Shown: piece by piece, positions 1-10,664 of the stretch
Layout of the letters: each line of letters opens with the position of its first letter
Position numbering within the stretch: position 1 is the first letter of the stretch
Assembly (NCBI GenBank): GCA_027257055.1
Contig: JAPVLO010000007.1
Coordinates: forward strand, 4,588,001-4,652,000
DNA length: 64,000 nucleotides
Source: Cephalopachus bancanus
Taxonomy: Eukaryota; Chordata; Mammalia; Primates; Tarsiidae
Reading direction: 5' to 3'
Program-made: the position numbers and the translations under genes
The notes under the pieces: generated by a model
What the model was told of the DNA's origin: nothing
The model's database searches: none
What the model saw: the letters and a program-made list of their open reading frames with translations, nothing else

Positions 1-900
1 CGGGGTCCCTCAGGCACCCACCGCGCCGGGAGCCCTGCCTAGGAGGGGCGCCGGAGCCCGTGGCGCGGTGGGCATGGGCGAAGTTCATTGCCACCCGGGC
101 GGGGGACAAGAGCTTGGGGGAGGAGTTTCGGGAAGGGGCCCGAGCCGCGGGCGCTCGGCCAGGCAGGCGTCAGGCAATGCGGCCGCGGGTGCAGCGCCGG
201 CTCGCCGTAGCCAAACAAAGGCTGCAGCGGGCTCAGGACGCGCGGAGGGCGCTGGGCGGGGAGAGGGGGCTTGGAAGAGGCTTGGGGGAGGGGACGCAGA
301 AGGGGGATTTGGGGGTTGTGTTGGGGGAGGCGCCGTGGGGAAGGGGGGGCGGGGTGTTCGGATGAGCACGTTCTCACGTGTCCGCGCCGCCGGCTGTGGG
401 GCGGGCCAGAGGGGCCGGAGCGCCAGACACCTGTTGGGTCTGGAGGTGCGGCTGCCGACACTGGAAGCGGGTTGGCGGCGGGGCTGGCGGGGCTGCAGCT
501 TCTTAGCTGAGAGGGAGGGGGGTCCCACAACCCGGGGAGGGGTGGGGGTGGGAGCATGGGACTGGGGTCTGGGTCCAGCATGGGGGCAGGAAGATTTCCT
601 TCCTTCTTTTGCGGTCTGGGAGCGCTGGACAGAAATCCTGGTCCCAACTCCAGGCACTCAGTGTCTGGTGCCCAGAGGCCCGCAAGCCCGGATCTACCCC
701 TGCCCCCAAGTCCAGGGCATGCCAGTGCGGCCAGGAGCAGGGATGGTATGGGGGTCGCAACATTTGGCAGTTTGTGGATAGGAGGGGGAGTAGGGAGGGT
801 GGCCAGTCCCAGAAAGGCGGCCACCGTGGGACCCCAGGGTCTGCCCAGTTCTCAGCTGCAGCTGGTCTGACCCTGGCCTCATCCGGCCATGCTCCTACAG
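1..900 (+). other. HRH3: HRH3 intron 1 (3' part)
   Basis: This is GC-rich, CpG-containing sequence that ends in a good 3' splice site (pyrimidine-rich tract and CAG at 898-900) directly before exon 2. The missing first exon should encode the N-terminus, TM1 and most of TM2, and no sequence for it is present here. Long open frames on both strands reflect the high GC content and show no recognisable protein. Confidence 0.8.
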
Positions 901-1067
901 GTGCCTTCTGCATCCCGCTGTATGTGCCCTACGTGCTGACCGGCCGCTGGACCTTCGGACGAGGCCTCTGCAAGCTGTGGCTGGTGGTGGACTACCTGCT
1001 GTGCACATCCTCAGTGTTCAACATCGTGCTCATCAGCTATGACCGCTTCCTGTCAGTCACCCGCGCT
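901..1067 (+). CDS. HRH3: HRH3 exon 2
   Basis: The acceptor is CAG at 898-900 and the donor is GTGAGT from 1068. The exon is 167 bp: two bases finish a split Gly codon, then 55 codons from AFCIPLY to SVTRA. It encodes the end of TM2, ECL1, TM3 and the start of ICL2, including Cys107, Asp114 and the DRF motif. Confidence 0.97.
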
Positions 1068-1345
1068 GTGAGTCCCGGGACCCGGCCACACTCGCCTGGG
1101 GTGGGGGTGGGGCAATGGCCACGTCTGAGCAGGGGGAGGTCCCTGTGGGCTTGGTCCCATGGGCCCTGCTTCAGCACGTGGCCTTTTACTGCCAGTAGGA
1201 CCATCCTGGCACGGGCAGGAGGTGGGGAGTCTGGAGCTGGGAATCAACATTCCTGAGGGCAGAGGTGTCACTGGGGCAGGCCCAAAGTGCCTGGAGTTGA
1301 GGAAGATCTGGGGCCAGAGGCCCTCATGCATGTGTGTGAGCATGT

Positions 1346-1380
<35 letters not shown>

Positions 1381-3282
1381 CATGCACGCACACACACACA
1401 GACTTGGGGCAAGCATGGATAGCTCCTGCACAGCATTCCCCATCATGTGAGAAGTCACCAAGCATCAGGGACCCATTAGGTACCCTGTGTCAGAGCCATA
1501 TGGACCTGGGACTCCAATCCTCTGACCTCACATCTCCTCAGTGACCCACTCATGCCAGGGCTCGATGTATGCAAGGGTGTGGCATGTTTCATTCTGGTCT
1601 GAGAAAGCCAAGGGACAGAGTGCCACAAGCCTGGGTCTGGGGTCCTCTTGAGCTCGGCCACTGTGGTCTCCCTTCTCCTCCTCTATCTGCCAGGAGTGGG
1701 CTACAGAACAGTTGTGGAGGTCAGGTGAGAGGCCACACGACCCAGGCCTGGCCCACGCAGGGGCTCGGCCACCTCTGCTGATCTTTGGATCTGAACATGG
1801 CTCTATCCTGGGCAAGGCAAAGCCTCAGATTGGTGGGAGGACCGTGGGGGGCACCCAGGACCTCCTCTTCCCAGGGCTGTCCCACCCAAGTCCTCTCCTG
1901 CCACCCTGGCCAGTGCTGGCTGCTATGCCCATGGGTGGACATGTGGGCTGGCCTCTTCCTCACTCTTCCCTCAGCAGTTCTGATGTAGATTTGGGTGCTT
2001 TGTTCTGGAGGGGCTGTCTCCCAGCAATGAGCTGACACATGGTTTCACCCTTGACCTCCAGCATCCAAGGGTGTGAGCACCTGTGCAGGGATGAGGCTTG
2101 CTCCTCTAGAGACAGTGCAGGCCCTTGCGAAGCTCATCGTGTCAGAAATAGCCATGTTTGCACATGGTCTGTGGCCAAGGCTGGGTGTGGTGCTGGTCCC
2201 GCCACGAGCCTTGGACCGGGAAGGAGGGAGGGAGGCAGAAGAGGGAGGAGGAAGGGTGTACGCAGAGCTCTGGAGGCTGCCGGAGATCTGGGCCCAATAT
2301 CCCTGCCCTCCTGGCCACCCAGCACTTCCTGACCAACCTGTCCCCACAGGTCTCATACCGGGCCCAGCAGGGCGACACGCGGAGGGCAGTGCGCAAGATG
2401 CTGCTGGTGTGGGTGCTGGCCTTTCTGCTGTATGGGCCGGCCATCCTGAGCTGGGAGTACTTGTCCGGGGGCAGCTCCATCCCCGAGGGTCACTGCTATG
2501 CTGAGTTCTTCTACAACTGGTACTTCCTCATCACGGCCTCCACGCTGGAGTTTTTCACGCCCTTTCTTAGTGTCACCTTCTTCAATCTCAGCATCTACCT
2601 GAACATCCAGAGACGCACGCGCCTGCGGCTAGACGGGGTCCGCGACACTGGCCCCGAGCATCCACCAGAGGCCCAACCCTCGCCAACACCACCTCCGCCA
2701 CCGCCGCCGCCTGGCTGTTGGGGCTGCTGGCGGAGGGGCCATGGGGAGGCCATGCCCCTGCACAGGTATGGGGTGGGCGATGCAGCCCCGGGCACAGAGG
2801 CCGGGGAGGTGGCCCTTACGGTTGGCACAGGGGTGGGTGCTGCCGCCTCGCCCACCTCCAGCTCTGGCAGCTCATCACGGGGTGCCGAGAGGCCACGCTC
2901 GCTCAAGCGGGGCTCTAAGCCATCGGCGTCCTCGGCCTCGCTGGAGAAGCGCATGAAGATGGTGTCCCAAAGCTTCACCCAGCGCTTCCGGCTGTCAAGG
3001 GACAAGAAGGTGGCCAAGTCACTGGCCGTCATCGTGAGCATCTTCGGGCTCTGCTGGGCCCCGTACACGCTGCTGATGATCATCCGGGCTGCCTGCCATG
3101 GCCACTGTGTGCCTGACTACTGGTACGAGACGTCCTTCTGGCTGTTGTGGGCCAACTCGGCCGTCAACCCCATCCTCTATCCACTGTGCCACCACAGCTT
3201 CCGACGGGCCTTCACCAAGCTGCTCTGCCCCCAGCGGCTCAAGATCCAACCCCACAGCTCCCTGGAGCAGTGCTGGAAGTGA
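901..3282 (+). CDS. HRH3: Histamine H3 receptor, 3' two coding exons (join 901-1067, 2350-3282)
   Basis: This is a class A GPCR of neuronal membranes, a Gi/o-coupled auto- and heteroreceptor that restrains histamine and other transmitter release. Exon 2 (167 bp) and exon 3 join in phase after the DRF motif. The visible protein runs from the end of TM2 to the C-terminus. With human numbering of the missing exon (84 residues) it would be 449 residues, against 445 in human. Key positions visible are Cys107 and Cys188 (TM3-ECL2 disulfide), Asp114 (amine anchor in TM3), the DRF motif (DRY variant), Glu206 in TM5, CWAP in TM6 and NPxxY-like NPILY in TM7. The third intracellular loop is very long, with a polyproline run and a Ser-rich stretch. 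It differs most from human there, while the transmembrane segments are almost unchanged. The gene is truncated only by the window edge. Confidence 0.97.
1068..2349 (+). other. HRH3: HRH3 intron 2
   Basis: This GT-AG intron holds a CA microsatellite and a short polypurine tract (about 2220-2260, GGGAGGGAGG type) close to the acceptor. I see no other feature in it. Confidence 0.9.
1346..1402 (+). repeat. CA-dinucleotide microsatellite
   Basis: An interrupted (CA)n run of about 55 bp lies within HRH3 intron 2. The interruptions (CGCACA, TGCACG) suggest moderate stability. The His-Thr frames it creates on both strands are artefacts. Confidence 0.95.
2350..3282 (+). CDS. HRH3: HRH3 exon 3 (terminal coding exon)
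   Basis: The acceptor CAG ends at 2349, the first codon is GTC (Val140 by human numbering) and TGA is at 3280-3282. The 310 codons cover TM4 to the C-tail. ICL3 has a Pro run from about 2680 to 2712, then GCWGCW and the Ser-rich SPTSSSGSSSRG. The basic end of the loop (SLKRGSK, LEKRMKM) precedes TM6. An in-frame GT-AG pair inside the exon (2766-2999) matches the alternative intron that makes the shorter human receptor isoform. Confidence 0.97.
   Translation, partial: VSYRAQQGDTRRAVRKMLLVWVLAFLLYGPAILSWEYLSGGSSIPEGHCYAEFFYNWYFLITASTLEFFTPFLSVTFFNLSIYLNIQRRTRLRLDGVRDTGPEHPPEAQPSPTPPPPPPPPGCWGCWRRGHGEAMPLHRYGVGDAAPGTEAGEVALTVGTGVGAAASPTSSSGSSSRGAERPRSLKRGSKPSASSASLEKRMKMVSQSFTQRFRLSRDKKVAKSLAVIVSIFGLCWAPYTLLMIIRAACHGHCVPDYWYETSFWLLWANSAVNPILYPLCHHSFRRAFTKLLCPQRLKIQPHSSLEQCWK
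2766..2999 (+). promoter_or_regulatory. HRH3: In-frame alternative intron within HRH3 exon 3
   Basis: The donor AG|GTATGG at 2766 and an acceptor AG at 2998-2999 bound 234 bp (78 codons, no stop), so splicing keeps the frame and joins His-Arg to Asp-Lys-Lys. Human H3 receptor has a well-known isoform lacking 80 residues of ICL3, starting at residue 274. The donor here falls at the equivalent Arg (278 in this protein). The two-codon difference fits length variation in the loop. Use of this intron in this species is inferred. Confidence 0.75.
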
Positions 3283-3629
3283 GCGCCACAGGCATGTCCT
3301 GCCCAGCTTGTCCTGCAGGTGGGCCTGCCTTGTCTGTGGCCCTCCCCAATTGCCAGGCTGGCCTCTCTCAGACCATCTGCCCTGCCATGAAGAAGGCTTG
3401 CTTGCCTGGAGGGGCCCTTGCTGGCTGGCCTGGAGCTGGGTGGCTGGCCCTGCCCCTGCATCCTGGCTCCACCCAGTTCGGATAATCTGGGGTCCTGGCT
3501 GTGCTGTCCACTGTCCTGGACAGTGCAGCAACTGGTGGTATCTGCTGTTTGCAGTCAGTGGTTGATGTTCCTCCATAGCAGACACTCGGTGTGTGCTCTG
3601 GCTCCTGACCCAGTCACTGCTTCTGCTCG

Positions 3630-4125
3630 TGCACACAGCCGCACACACCTGCACACATCTGTGCACACCTGCACACAGTCACACACAGCTAGTTGCTGCA
3701 CACACCCACACAACCTGTACATGGCTGCACACAGCTGCAAACACCTGCACACCTTCCTATACATACCTTCACACAGCCACACACAGCTGTGAACACCCAC
3801 ACACCTTCCTATATACAGCTGCACATATCTGCTCACACCTGCACACAGCTGTATACACCTGTGCACACTCGCACACAGCTGCACACACCCACACACCTGC
3901 ACACAGCTGCAAACACCCACACACTTTCTTATATGCACCTGCACACACCTGCACACAGCCACACACAGCTCCAAACACCTGCACATGGCCCATACACCTG
4001 CACACAACTGCACACTTCTTACACATGCCTGCACACACCTGCACACAGCTGCACACCGTCCTGCACATGCCTGCACACAGCTGCACCCCATGCTGCACAT
4101 GCCTGCACACAACTGCACATGTCCC
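3630..4125 (+). repeat. Minisatellite in the HRH3 3' UTR
   Basis: This is about 500 bp of degenerate tandem repeats built from CACACCTGCACACAGCTG (about 18 bp) and related blocks. The sequence is almost free of stop codons on both strands, which produces long false frames (His-Thr-rich on +, Cys-Val-rich on -). It lies wholly in the predicted 3' UTR, so it would be transcribed as CACCTGCACACAGCUG-type repeats. Confidence 0.9.
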
Positions 4126-4721
4126 TCTCCCGGGCAAGCCCGGGACGCTGCCTCTGCTGCCTTTGCTGCCACCTGTCTCTTGCTGAAGCCTCGGGCCTGG
4201 CTCCTTTGTCCCTCAACCCTCCAACTCTCTCTGTCCCCAAAAGCATCCGGGGCCGGAGGATCCTCAAAGCTGTTCTCTGCCTTTCCATGCTGGGTGTTTT
4301 CAGGAGGATGAAGATGAAGAAAACACGTCTGTGAACTTGATGTTCCTTGGATGTTTAATCAAGAGAGACAAAATTGCTGAGGCGCTGGGGCTGGATTGGC
4401 AGGTGTGGGCTCCCACGCCCTCCTCCCTGCGCGGCTTCCGGCTGAGCCTGCCAGCTGCCTCGGCCCGCCCCGCCCCTGGGCTACTGGCCGCCTGTGGCTC
4501 CCACCCGCTCTGCCCGCCAGACCCAAGTCTGCCCAGTCACTCAGCTGGAACTGCTGGGGTTGCTGGGCTGGGGACTGGTTGTGCCCAAGGGCCCCAGGGC
4601 TCATAGGGCCCTTCGGGAGATGTCCGGGGAGGGGCCGCTTTGTCGCATCCTGTGCACCCACCAGGCTCTGCATGCCCTGCTGCTCATGCCTGCTGCGCTG
4701 CCCTGCACACCGTGAGGTCAC

Positions 4722-4727
4722 AATAAA
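4722..4727 (+). terminator. HRH3: HRH3 polyadenylation signal
   Basis: A canonical AATAAA is followed by a GT/T-rich stretch (GTGTATTTTTCTATTGG) suitable as a downstream element. It is the first canonical signal I see after the HRH3 stop codon. Confidence 0.85.
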
Positions 4728-5089
4728 GTGTATTTTTCTATTGGTGCTGATTTCTGAGGACTTTGTGGGGGTGGTTGAGCCCCTGTGCTTTGATAGGAGA
4801 CCCTGGGAAGCCCCCGAGTGATGGGCGTGATCTCTCAAGGTGGGGGGGCTGCTGCGGGGAGAGAAGGTGGGCTGGCCACATGGGGTTCATCCTGGGAGGG
4901 GACATGTGCTCAGCTGGGTTCACACTCAGGTTCCTGGATGAGGAGACAGCCTGCAGAGCACAGATGCATGGCCCCGATGCAGCCTTCCGGTCCCAGGATG
5001 GGGGCTCCTGGCCAAGAGCCATGACTTCTCATGGCCTGGATCTTCCACCTGTGGGGGCAGAGCTGCAGCCTCATGGGCCACAGGGCCTC

Positions 5090-5710
5090 AGGGAGGGTGT
5101 CTTGGAGAAGGGTGAGCCAGGAGGGGATGAGCTGGGGGGGAAGGCATCTTGGAGGAGGGAGAGCTGGGAGGGGAGGGCGCCATGGAGGAGATAGGAGGGG
5201 AGGGCATTTTGGAGGGGGATGAGCTGAGGGGGAGGGAGTCTTGGAGGGGGTGAGCTGAGAGGGGAGGGCACTTGGAGAGACAAGCTGGGAGGGAGTCTAG
5301 GAGAGGGGTGAGCTGGGGGGGAGGGTGTCTTGGAGGAGACAGGAGGGGAGGGCATCTTGGAAGGGGTGAGCAGGAGGAGGCTGTCTTGAAGGATGAGTGG
5401 AGGGTGGAATGTCTTGGAGACAGAAGGGAAGGGCTTCTTGGAGGAGGGTGAGCTGGGAGTGGAGGGTATCTTGGAGGAGGCAGGAGGGGGGTGACATCTT
5501 AGAGGAGTGAGGCAGTGAGGGGGGAGGGCATCTTGGAAGAGGGTGAGCTGGGAGGGGAGAGGGTATCTTGGAGGAAGATGTGTGGGGGGACGGGCATCTT
5601 AGAGGAGACAGGAGAGGAGGGCATCTTGGAGGAGGGTGAGAGGGAGCAGGGTGTCCTGGAGGAGGGTGAGCTGGGAGGGGAGGGCGTCTTGGAGAAGGAG
5701 CCGTCCTGGG
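5090..5710 (+). repeat. Purine-rich minisatellite downstream of HRH3
   Basis: About 620 bp of degenerate tandem units, most near 33 bp, are built around CTTGGAGGAGGGTGAGCTGG and GGAGGGGAGGGCATC. Units vary in length and some are compound. The + strand is almost entirely purine with G-runs; the complement is pyrimidine-rich. It begins about 350 bp past the HRH3 poly(A) signal. Open frames across it are repeat artefacts. Confidence 0.92.
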
Positions 5711-8240
5711 CAAAGACTTGGAGGTGGGATAAAGGGTGCCACTGGATGGGGCCACTGGGAAGAGGACAGAGGCGGGCAGGACAAACCCATTGGGAGCCTC
5801 AGCCCTGCAGGCAGCTGTCCGTCCCCAGGGACTCAGAGGCCACTTGGAAATCCTGACAAGCCCAGCCCAGGTGACATGCAGGCTGGATGGGCCAGGCACC
5901 AGCTCCTCTCCAGTGCATCCCAGCCTGGGGCCACCTCCTGGGACCCCACTCTCGCCCGCCAGCGCAGCTGTGCCGTGGTGCGCCTGCTCCCGTGTCCTCC
6001 CACGGTAGGGCCCTTGCCGACTCCCGCCACTGTCCCAGGTCCAGGTGTCACACGGGCAGGAGATGCACCAGCTCCAAAGCCCCTTTCCAGCAATTGGACC
6101 TCAGCCCTGCCAAGGAGGGCAATGATGAGCCATTGCCCCACAGCCTCCTTGGCCACAGTGGTCCCATTTCACCTCCCCCACATCCGAAGCTTACCCCCAC
6201 CCCTCCTTCTCTCTCTCCGATTCTGACCTACCTCCCAGCGCCCCAGGGATCCCCTGCCAGAGGCAGGACCCTGTTCTTGGGCAGAACTGTGCAAGCCCCT
6301 CTTTGATGACCAGGGGAGGGGTGAGCCAGGGACACTGGGCTCCCTGTCACTCTTGTACTGCCTGTGGACACCCCTACACAGCCCCTGGGGGCTGGGCACC
6401 TCCCAAGCAGAGCAGTGCCCTGACGGCCAATGTCCCTTCAAAGCTGGGCACCCATCCATCTCTGGAGGCCCCTCCAGCACCCAGCCCTGGGCCTCCCCTG
6501 TGGCCCGCGCTGCCCAGCCTAGCCCCATACAGTGCCAGTCCCATGTCCCGGGCTGTCTGGGGAAGGACAAAGAGCCCAATCTCCGCAGCAGTGGGCACTT
6601 CTGTGCCGACAGCACCCAGCCCACGGCCCCTCCACCCAGTCCTGCTAAATGGCTACAAATTGGAGGATAAAAGCATAGGCTTTCAGGCAATTTTGCCTTC
6701 AATCTCTGGCAACCGCTGCTCCTGAGCTCCTGTGGGATGGAGGAGGAGAGAAGAAAGACGCTGGCCAGGCCCGCCGGGCGCTTGCAGCAGACACAGTGCA
6801 GGCCTGGTGGCTGGATCAGCAACGGGAGAGCGCCAGGCCTGTGTGTCTGCCCATGACAGCTGTTGTTCACTGAACACCTACTGTGTGCCAGGCGTGGTGG
6901 TAGGTGCCAGGGCTGCATGGGCAGCAGCGCAGATGCCAGCTTACACTGCTGGGAGGGGACCGACAATGTGCCACAAGCCCTGAGGAACAGAGTGTGCCAT
7001 GGGTGTGATGCTGCCCTGGTGCTCTCAGGCAGCCTGGCCACCCAGCGGGGCCACCCTTGGGCCTCCTTGGGCCTCCTGGGGCAGGAGCCAGGCTGCAGCC
7101 GGACTGGGTCATCCCTCAAGGAATAGGGCTCAGGCCCACAGGGGCCTCCTGGTGGGCCCTCGGAGGCTGGCACTGGCTGCGTGTTCAGCGTCCTCACCTA
7201 CCTAGTGCTGGCTGGCTTTGGGGATGCCCTGGGGATGAGATCTGGGCACGTGCTGGGGAGAGGCCTTCCCAACCTGGAATGAAGACCCTGACTCTCAGGG
7301 CGCCCAGCTGGCATCTCCACCCCCATTCTGCTGCAAAGGTCAAATTCCTGGGGCCCAGGGCCATGATGAAGGGACGGCTGGGGTTCCAGGCATAGTTTCT
7401 GGAGCCCAGTGATGCGGGGCCACCTGGTTGCCTGGCCACTGCCTCTCTGTCCCTCAGCTCACCCCAGTAAGCCTGGAGGTGTGAAGAACTCCCACCAGCA
7501 GTCACCGGAGGCCCCGGGTGCCAGGCCCAGGCAGAGCACCCTGCCACCAGAAGCCACCCCAGAGGCACAGACGTGCGGACCGTGGGGGGGCTGGTGACTC
7601 CCCCATGTCCCACACTCAGCAGTCAGGCGGCCAGGACTGGAGGGCACGCCTGACTCAGAGCCCTCACTCTTCCCACCCATCTGCTCTCCCCGAGTGCCTC
7701 CTGTGTGCTGGACACCACAGGAACAGTGGGGTCAGCTGGGCTCCTTGGGACCGTGCTCTCCAGGGGGTATCTCTGTGCACGGCAGCAGAGAGGGCCGCCC
7801 ACCCTAGGAGGGAGAGCAGAGGGGTATTTGGGAAGGACTCCACAAGCCTCAGAACCAGACCTCAGCTCTGCTGATCTCAACACGGAACACTCTTATTGAG
7901 TGCCCCCTGCATGCTCTCTGCTGTGCTGGAAAAGCAGCCTGGCCGCATTCTGCCCGCAATGAGCAGAGATCTGGGGAGAGATGGGAGGAGTGGGCAGGGC
8001 GGACTGAAGTCTCAGCACTCAATTTCCCAAGTCAGGTAGAAAGTGTGACTGGGGAAACTGAGGCCTGGGGGTTGGGGATGGCATCAGGGCTGGCCAGCAT
8101 CCCGGCCCCTCCCATCCCAGAAGGTCTCAGGGGCCAGGCAGGGGTCCTGGCCTAGGTCATCTCCCCTGAGTAAGGGGCCGATGTCTCTGGAGTGGACGGT
8201 GTCTGGAGTGGATACGCCTGGACCCCGTGTGAGCAGTGGC
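5711..8240. other. Intergenic, largely unique GC-rich sequence
   Basis: I see no gene here. A short MIR-like remnant lies near 6855-6910 (ACTGAACACCTACTGTGTGCCAGG), and a second similar scrap near 7885-7925. Open frames of 70-340 codons occur but have no protein-like character and no splice support. Confidence 0.6.
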
Positions 8241-8254
8241 CCTCCCTGCTTGCC

Positions 8255-8440
8255 TGCCTGTGGCTCAGCCGCCCGAGCCCCCGTGGGCAGGAAGCGGCGG
8301 GCGCCCGCCAGGCCTCCCGTCATTACCAAAATTGCTCCATTGTTGGCGGTGCCTGCACCTGCTTGCGGCTGGCGCTGCACAAACCTGTCATTAAGCACCC
8401 GGGAGGACGCCGCCTCCTGGCAGTCCGTGCTGTGAGGGGA
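8255..8440. promoter_or_regulatory. Candidate conserved non-coding element
   Basis: A repeat-free block whose composition differs from its surroundings contains homeodomain-type cores (GTCATTACC at about 8320, TCATTAAGC at about 8389), CACCTG E-box-like motifs and a CCATTGTT SOX-like core. It lies about 3.5 kb downstream of HRH3. Function is guessed from motif clustering alone; conservation was not tested. Confidence 0.3.
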
Positions 8441-8944
8441 CTGGCTGGGGGAGGCTGGAGGGTCACCCTCTCCCCTCTTCCTTTCTCATGGGAGGAAGCA
8501 CCGGGGTCAGAGTCAGCTGGTCTGGAAGGTGGGTCTGATTCGAGACCCCCAGCCGTGACCTCAGGCAGGTCCTTTGGCCCGTCCCTCACAGGGTCTGGTG
8601 ACGACAGAGGGACAGCTTGATTCTGGTGTTCCCTGGGCCTTGTGGCACATCCAGTGATGGGTGCTCTAGGGATAAGGGTCAAAGGTCAACCCCCGAGGAG
8701 CCTGTGTTCCCCTTGAGGACACACATGGGTCAGTGGGGGTGGAAGAGACTCTGCAGGGCAGGACAGTGAAGGGGCAGGACTGGGGCTAAAAGTCCCTCCC
8801 TGGCCCCTGCCTGGGAAGGTCATCTGGTGCTGGGCACATGGGACCTGTTGGGACACTAACAACAATGATCCTGGGTCATGGCACACATTCCAGGGGCCAC
8901 CAGAGTCTTCTTGGCTATACTCATCTGGTCCTCCAACAGAGCAG

Positions 8945-9045
8945 GTGTTGTCATTCCCATTGTACAGATGAGGAAACAGGCACAGAGAGGTTAAGTGACC
9001 TAGCTAATGTCACACAGCAAACGAGAGGCTGAACTGGCACTGGCT
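8945..9045 (-). mobile_element. MIR SINE fragment
   Basis: CCCATTGTACAGATGAGGAA followed by AGAGAGGTTAAGTGACC and CACACAGC is the antisense of the conserved MIR core and tail. It is old and diverged. Confidence 0.8.
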
Positions 9046-9516
9046 TCCTTCCATGACCACTCCCAATCGCTCTGCCCTCAGCACCACCTCCTCTCTTTTT
9101 CTGAGTCCCATCCCCGGCACCACCCAGGAGATGCAGCTGTCTTTGGGTTCGGTAGGGCTGACTCCACCCCAGGCTCCAGGATGTGTGAGAGCCCCAGGTG
9201 CCAGTCAGAACCACCATGATGGGTCTGAGGTGGCACACAGCCCCAGCCCAGCCAGTCATAGTCCTGGTCCTCTGGCTGGAGCCCCGGAAAGGGGTGCCCT
9301 CCCCCCATGGCTCTGGTTTGGTAGCCTCCAAGGCTGTTCTCACTGAGGTTGCCCTGGGAAGGGCATCCACCTGATGCAGCCAGCAGCAGAGAGGCAGGGC
9401 AAGAGCTAGAAGGAGACAGCTTCTCAATGCCATTGTCTGAGCACCTGGATCCAGGCCTGCCTGAAGCTAGCCTGGAGCTTTGAGCTTCACAAGTCACCAA
9501 AGACATCTTCTTTCCT

Positions 9517-9827
9517 TTTTTTTTTTTTTTTTTAATTTTTGAGTTAGGATCTCACTCTGTTGCCCAGACTGGAGTGCAGTGGTACGCTCATGGTCACCGC
9601 AGCCTCGACCTGCTGGGCTTAGGCAATCCTTCCACCTCACAGCCTCGACTTGCTGGGCTTAGGCAATCCTTCCACCTCAGCCTTCCAAGTAGCTGGAACT
9701 ATATATATATTAGAGATGAGGGCTGGCGAAGTTGCCCAGGTCGGTCTCAAACCCCTGAGCTCAGGCAATCCTCTCACCTCTGCCTCCTAAAGTGCTGGGA
9801 TGACAGGTGTGAGCCACCGCGCCCAGT
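9517..9827 (-). mobile_element. Alu, full length, antisense
   Basis: A poly(T) head is followed by both Alu arms, ending in GAGCCACCGCGCCC. It is flanked by a near-perfect target duplication GACATCTTCTTTCC (9502-9515 and 9828-9841). It contains an internal 40 bp tandem duplication (9600-9639 and 9640-9679) in the right arm, differing at one base. Confidence 0.92.
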
Positions 9828-9973
9828 GACATCTTCTTTCCTAAAGCCAACACAAGACAGGTTTCTGTCATTGTGATAAAAACAATCCTGTCCAGTGAGA
9901 GTTGGCTTGGGCTGGCATCCTTCCACCTCTTGCCCATGGGAAGTCTGTGTCTCTGATTAATAAGTAATGGAAA

Positions 9974-10262
9974 GGCCAGGAGTGGCAGTTCATGCCTGCA
10001 ATCCCAGCACTTTGGGAGGCCAAGGTGGGAAGACCGTTTGAGCCCAGGGGTTCAAGTTCAGCCTGGGCAACATAGTGAGACCTCATCTCCACAAAATGTC
10101 AAAAAATTAGCCAGGCATGGTGGTGCACGCCTGTAGTCCCAGCTACTCAGGAGGCTGAGGAAGGAGGATCACCTGAGCCCAGGAGGTCAAAGCTGCGGTG
10201 AGCCACGATTATGCCATTGCCCTCCAGCTTGGGCGACAGAGCAAGACCCAAATTCAAAAACA
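9974..10262 (+). mobile_element. AluJ-like element, sense
   Basis: It starts GGCCAGGAGTGGCAGTTCAT and has GAGCCCAGGGGTTCAAG and a two-arm structure. The 3' end is degenerate (GACCCAAATTCAAAAA). AluJ-type diagnostic bases indicate an older copy than the subfamily seen elsewhere in the window. Confidence 0.88.
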
Positions 10263-10664
10263 TTTTAGAAATGGGGAAGTGAGATAATTATTTAGTGAAC
10301 AGTGATGTGCTGTCCATAATGGCTGATGGCGGGATCAGTAGTCTCAGCACAGCAGGAGCTGGGGTAGAACAGTGACATCCTTCCATTCACCACCTCCAAG
10401 AGCACCTGGACCAGGCAGTCAGCCCCTGGCTGCCCACACCCTCAGGCTCCCCAGGCCTCCTGCAGGTGCTGGAAGAAGGCAAAAGAGGCTGCAGGGAAGG
10501 GTGTCCCTCCTCCCACACTCCTCCACCCTCTTTCCCTGGCCTGGCTCCCCACCCTCTCCCACTGACCTGGTCCTCCAGCCCTCTCGCCTGACCGGCTAGG
10601 CATCAGTAAGGAAAATCAATGTAGTTGGAGCTTTGTTTCATCACTGCCTCCTTGCTGGGTCCCT

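Larger units (their letters stand above)
3283..4745 (+). other. HRH3: HRH3 3' UTR
   Basis: The UTR runs from the stop codon to just past the AATAAA at 4722-4727, about 1.46 kb. About a third of it is a CA-rich minisatellite (3630-4125). The last 600 bp are unique, GC-rich sequence. The cleavage position is estimated. Confidence 0.8.

Noticed and set aside
68..781. Open frames in the first 800 bp
   Set aside because: GC-rich HRH3 intron 1; none resembles the receptor N-terminus, which should show TM1 and TM2.
3693..4334. Open frame of 213 codons (+) and a 205-codon frame (-) over the same region
   Set aside because: Both are made by the CA-rich minisatellite; the products are low-complexity His-Thr or Cys-Val repeats without any domain, inside the HRH3 3' UTR.
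6169..7197. 342-codon open frame (-) between HRH3 and MTG2
   Set aside because: No domain, no clear promoter or poly(A) pairing; the composition is that of GC-rich non-coding DNA with a MIR fragment inside.
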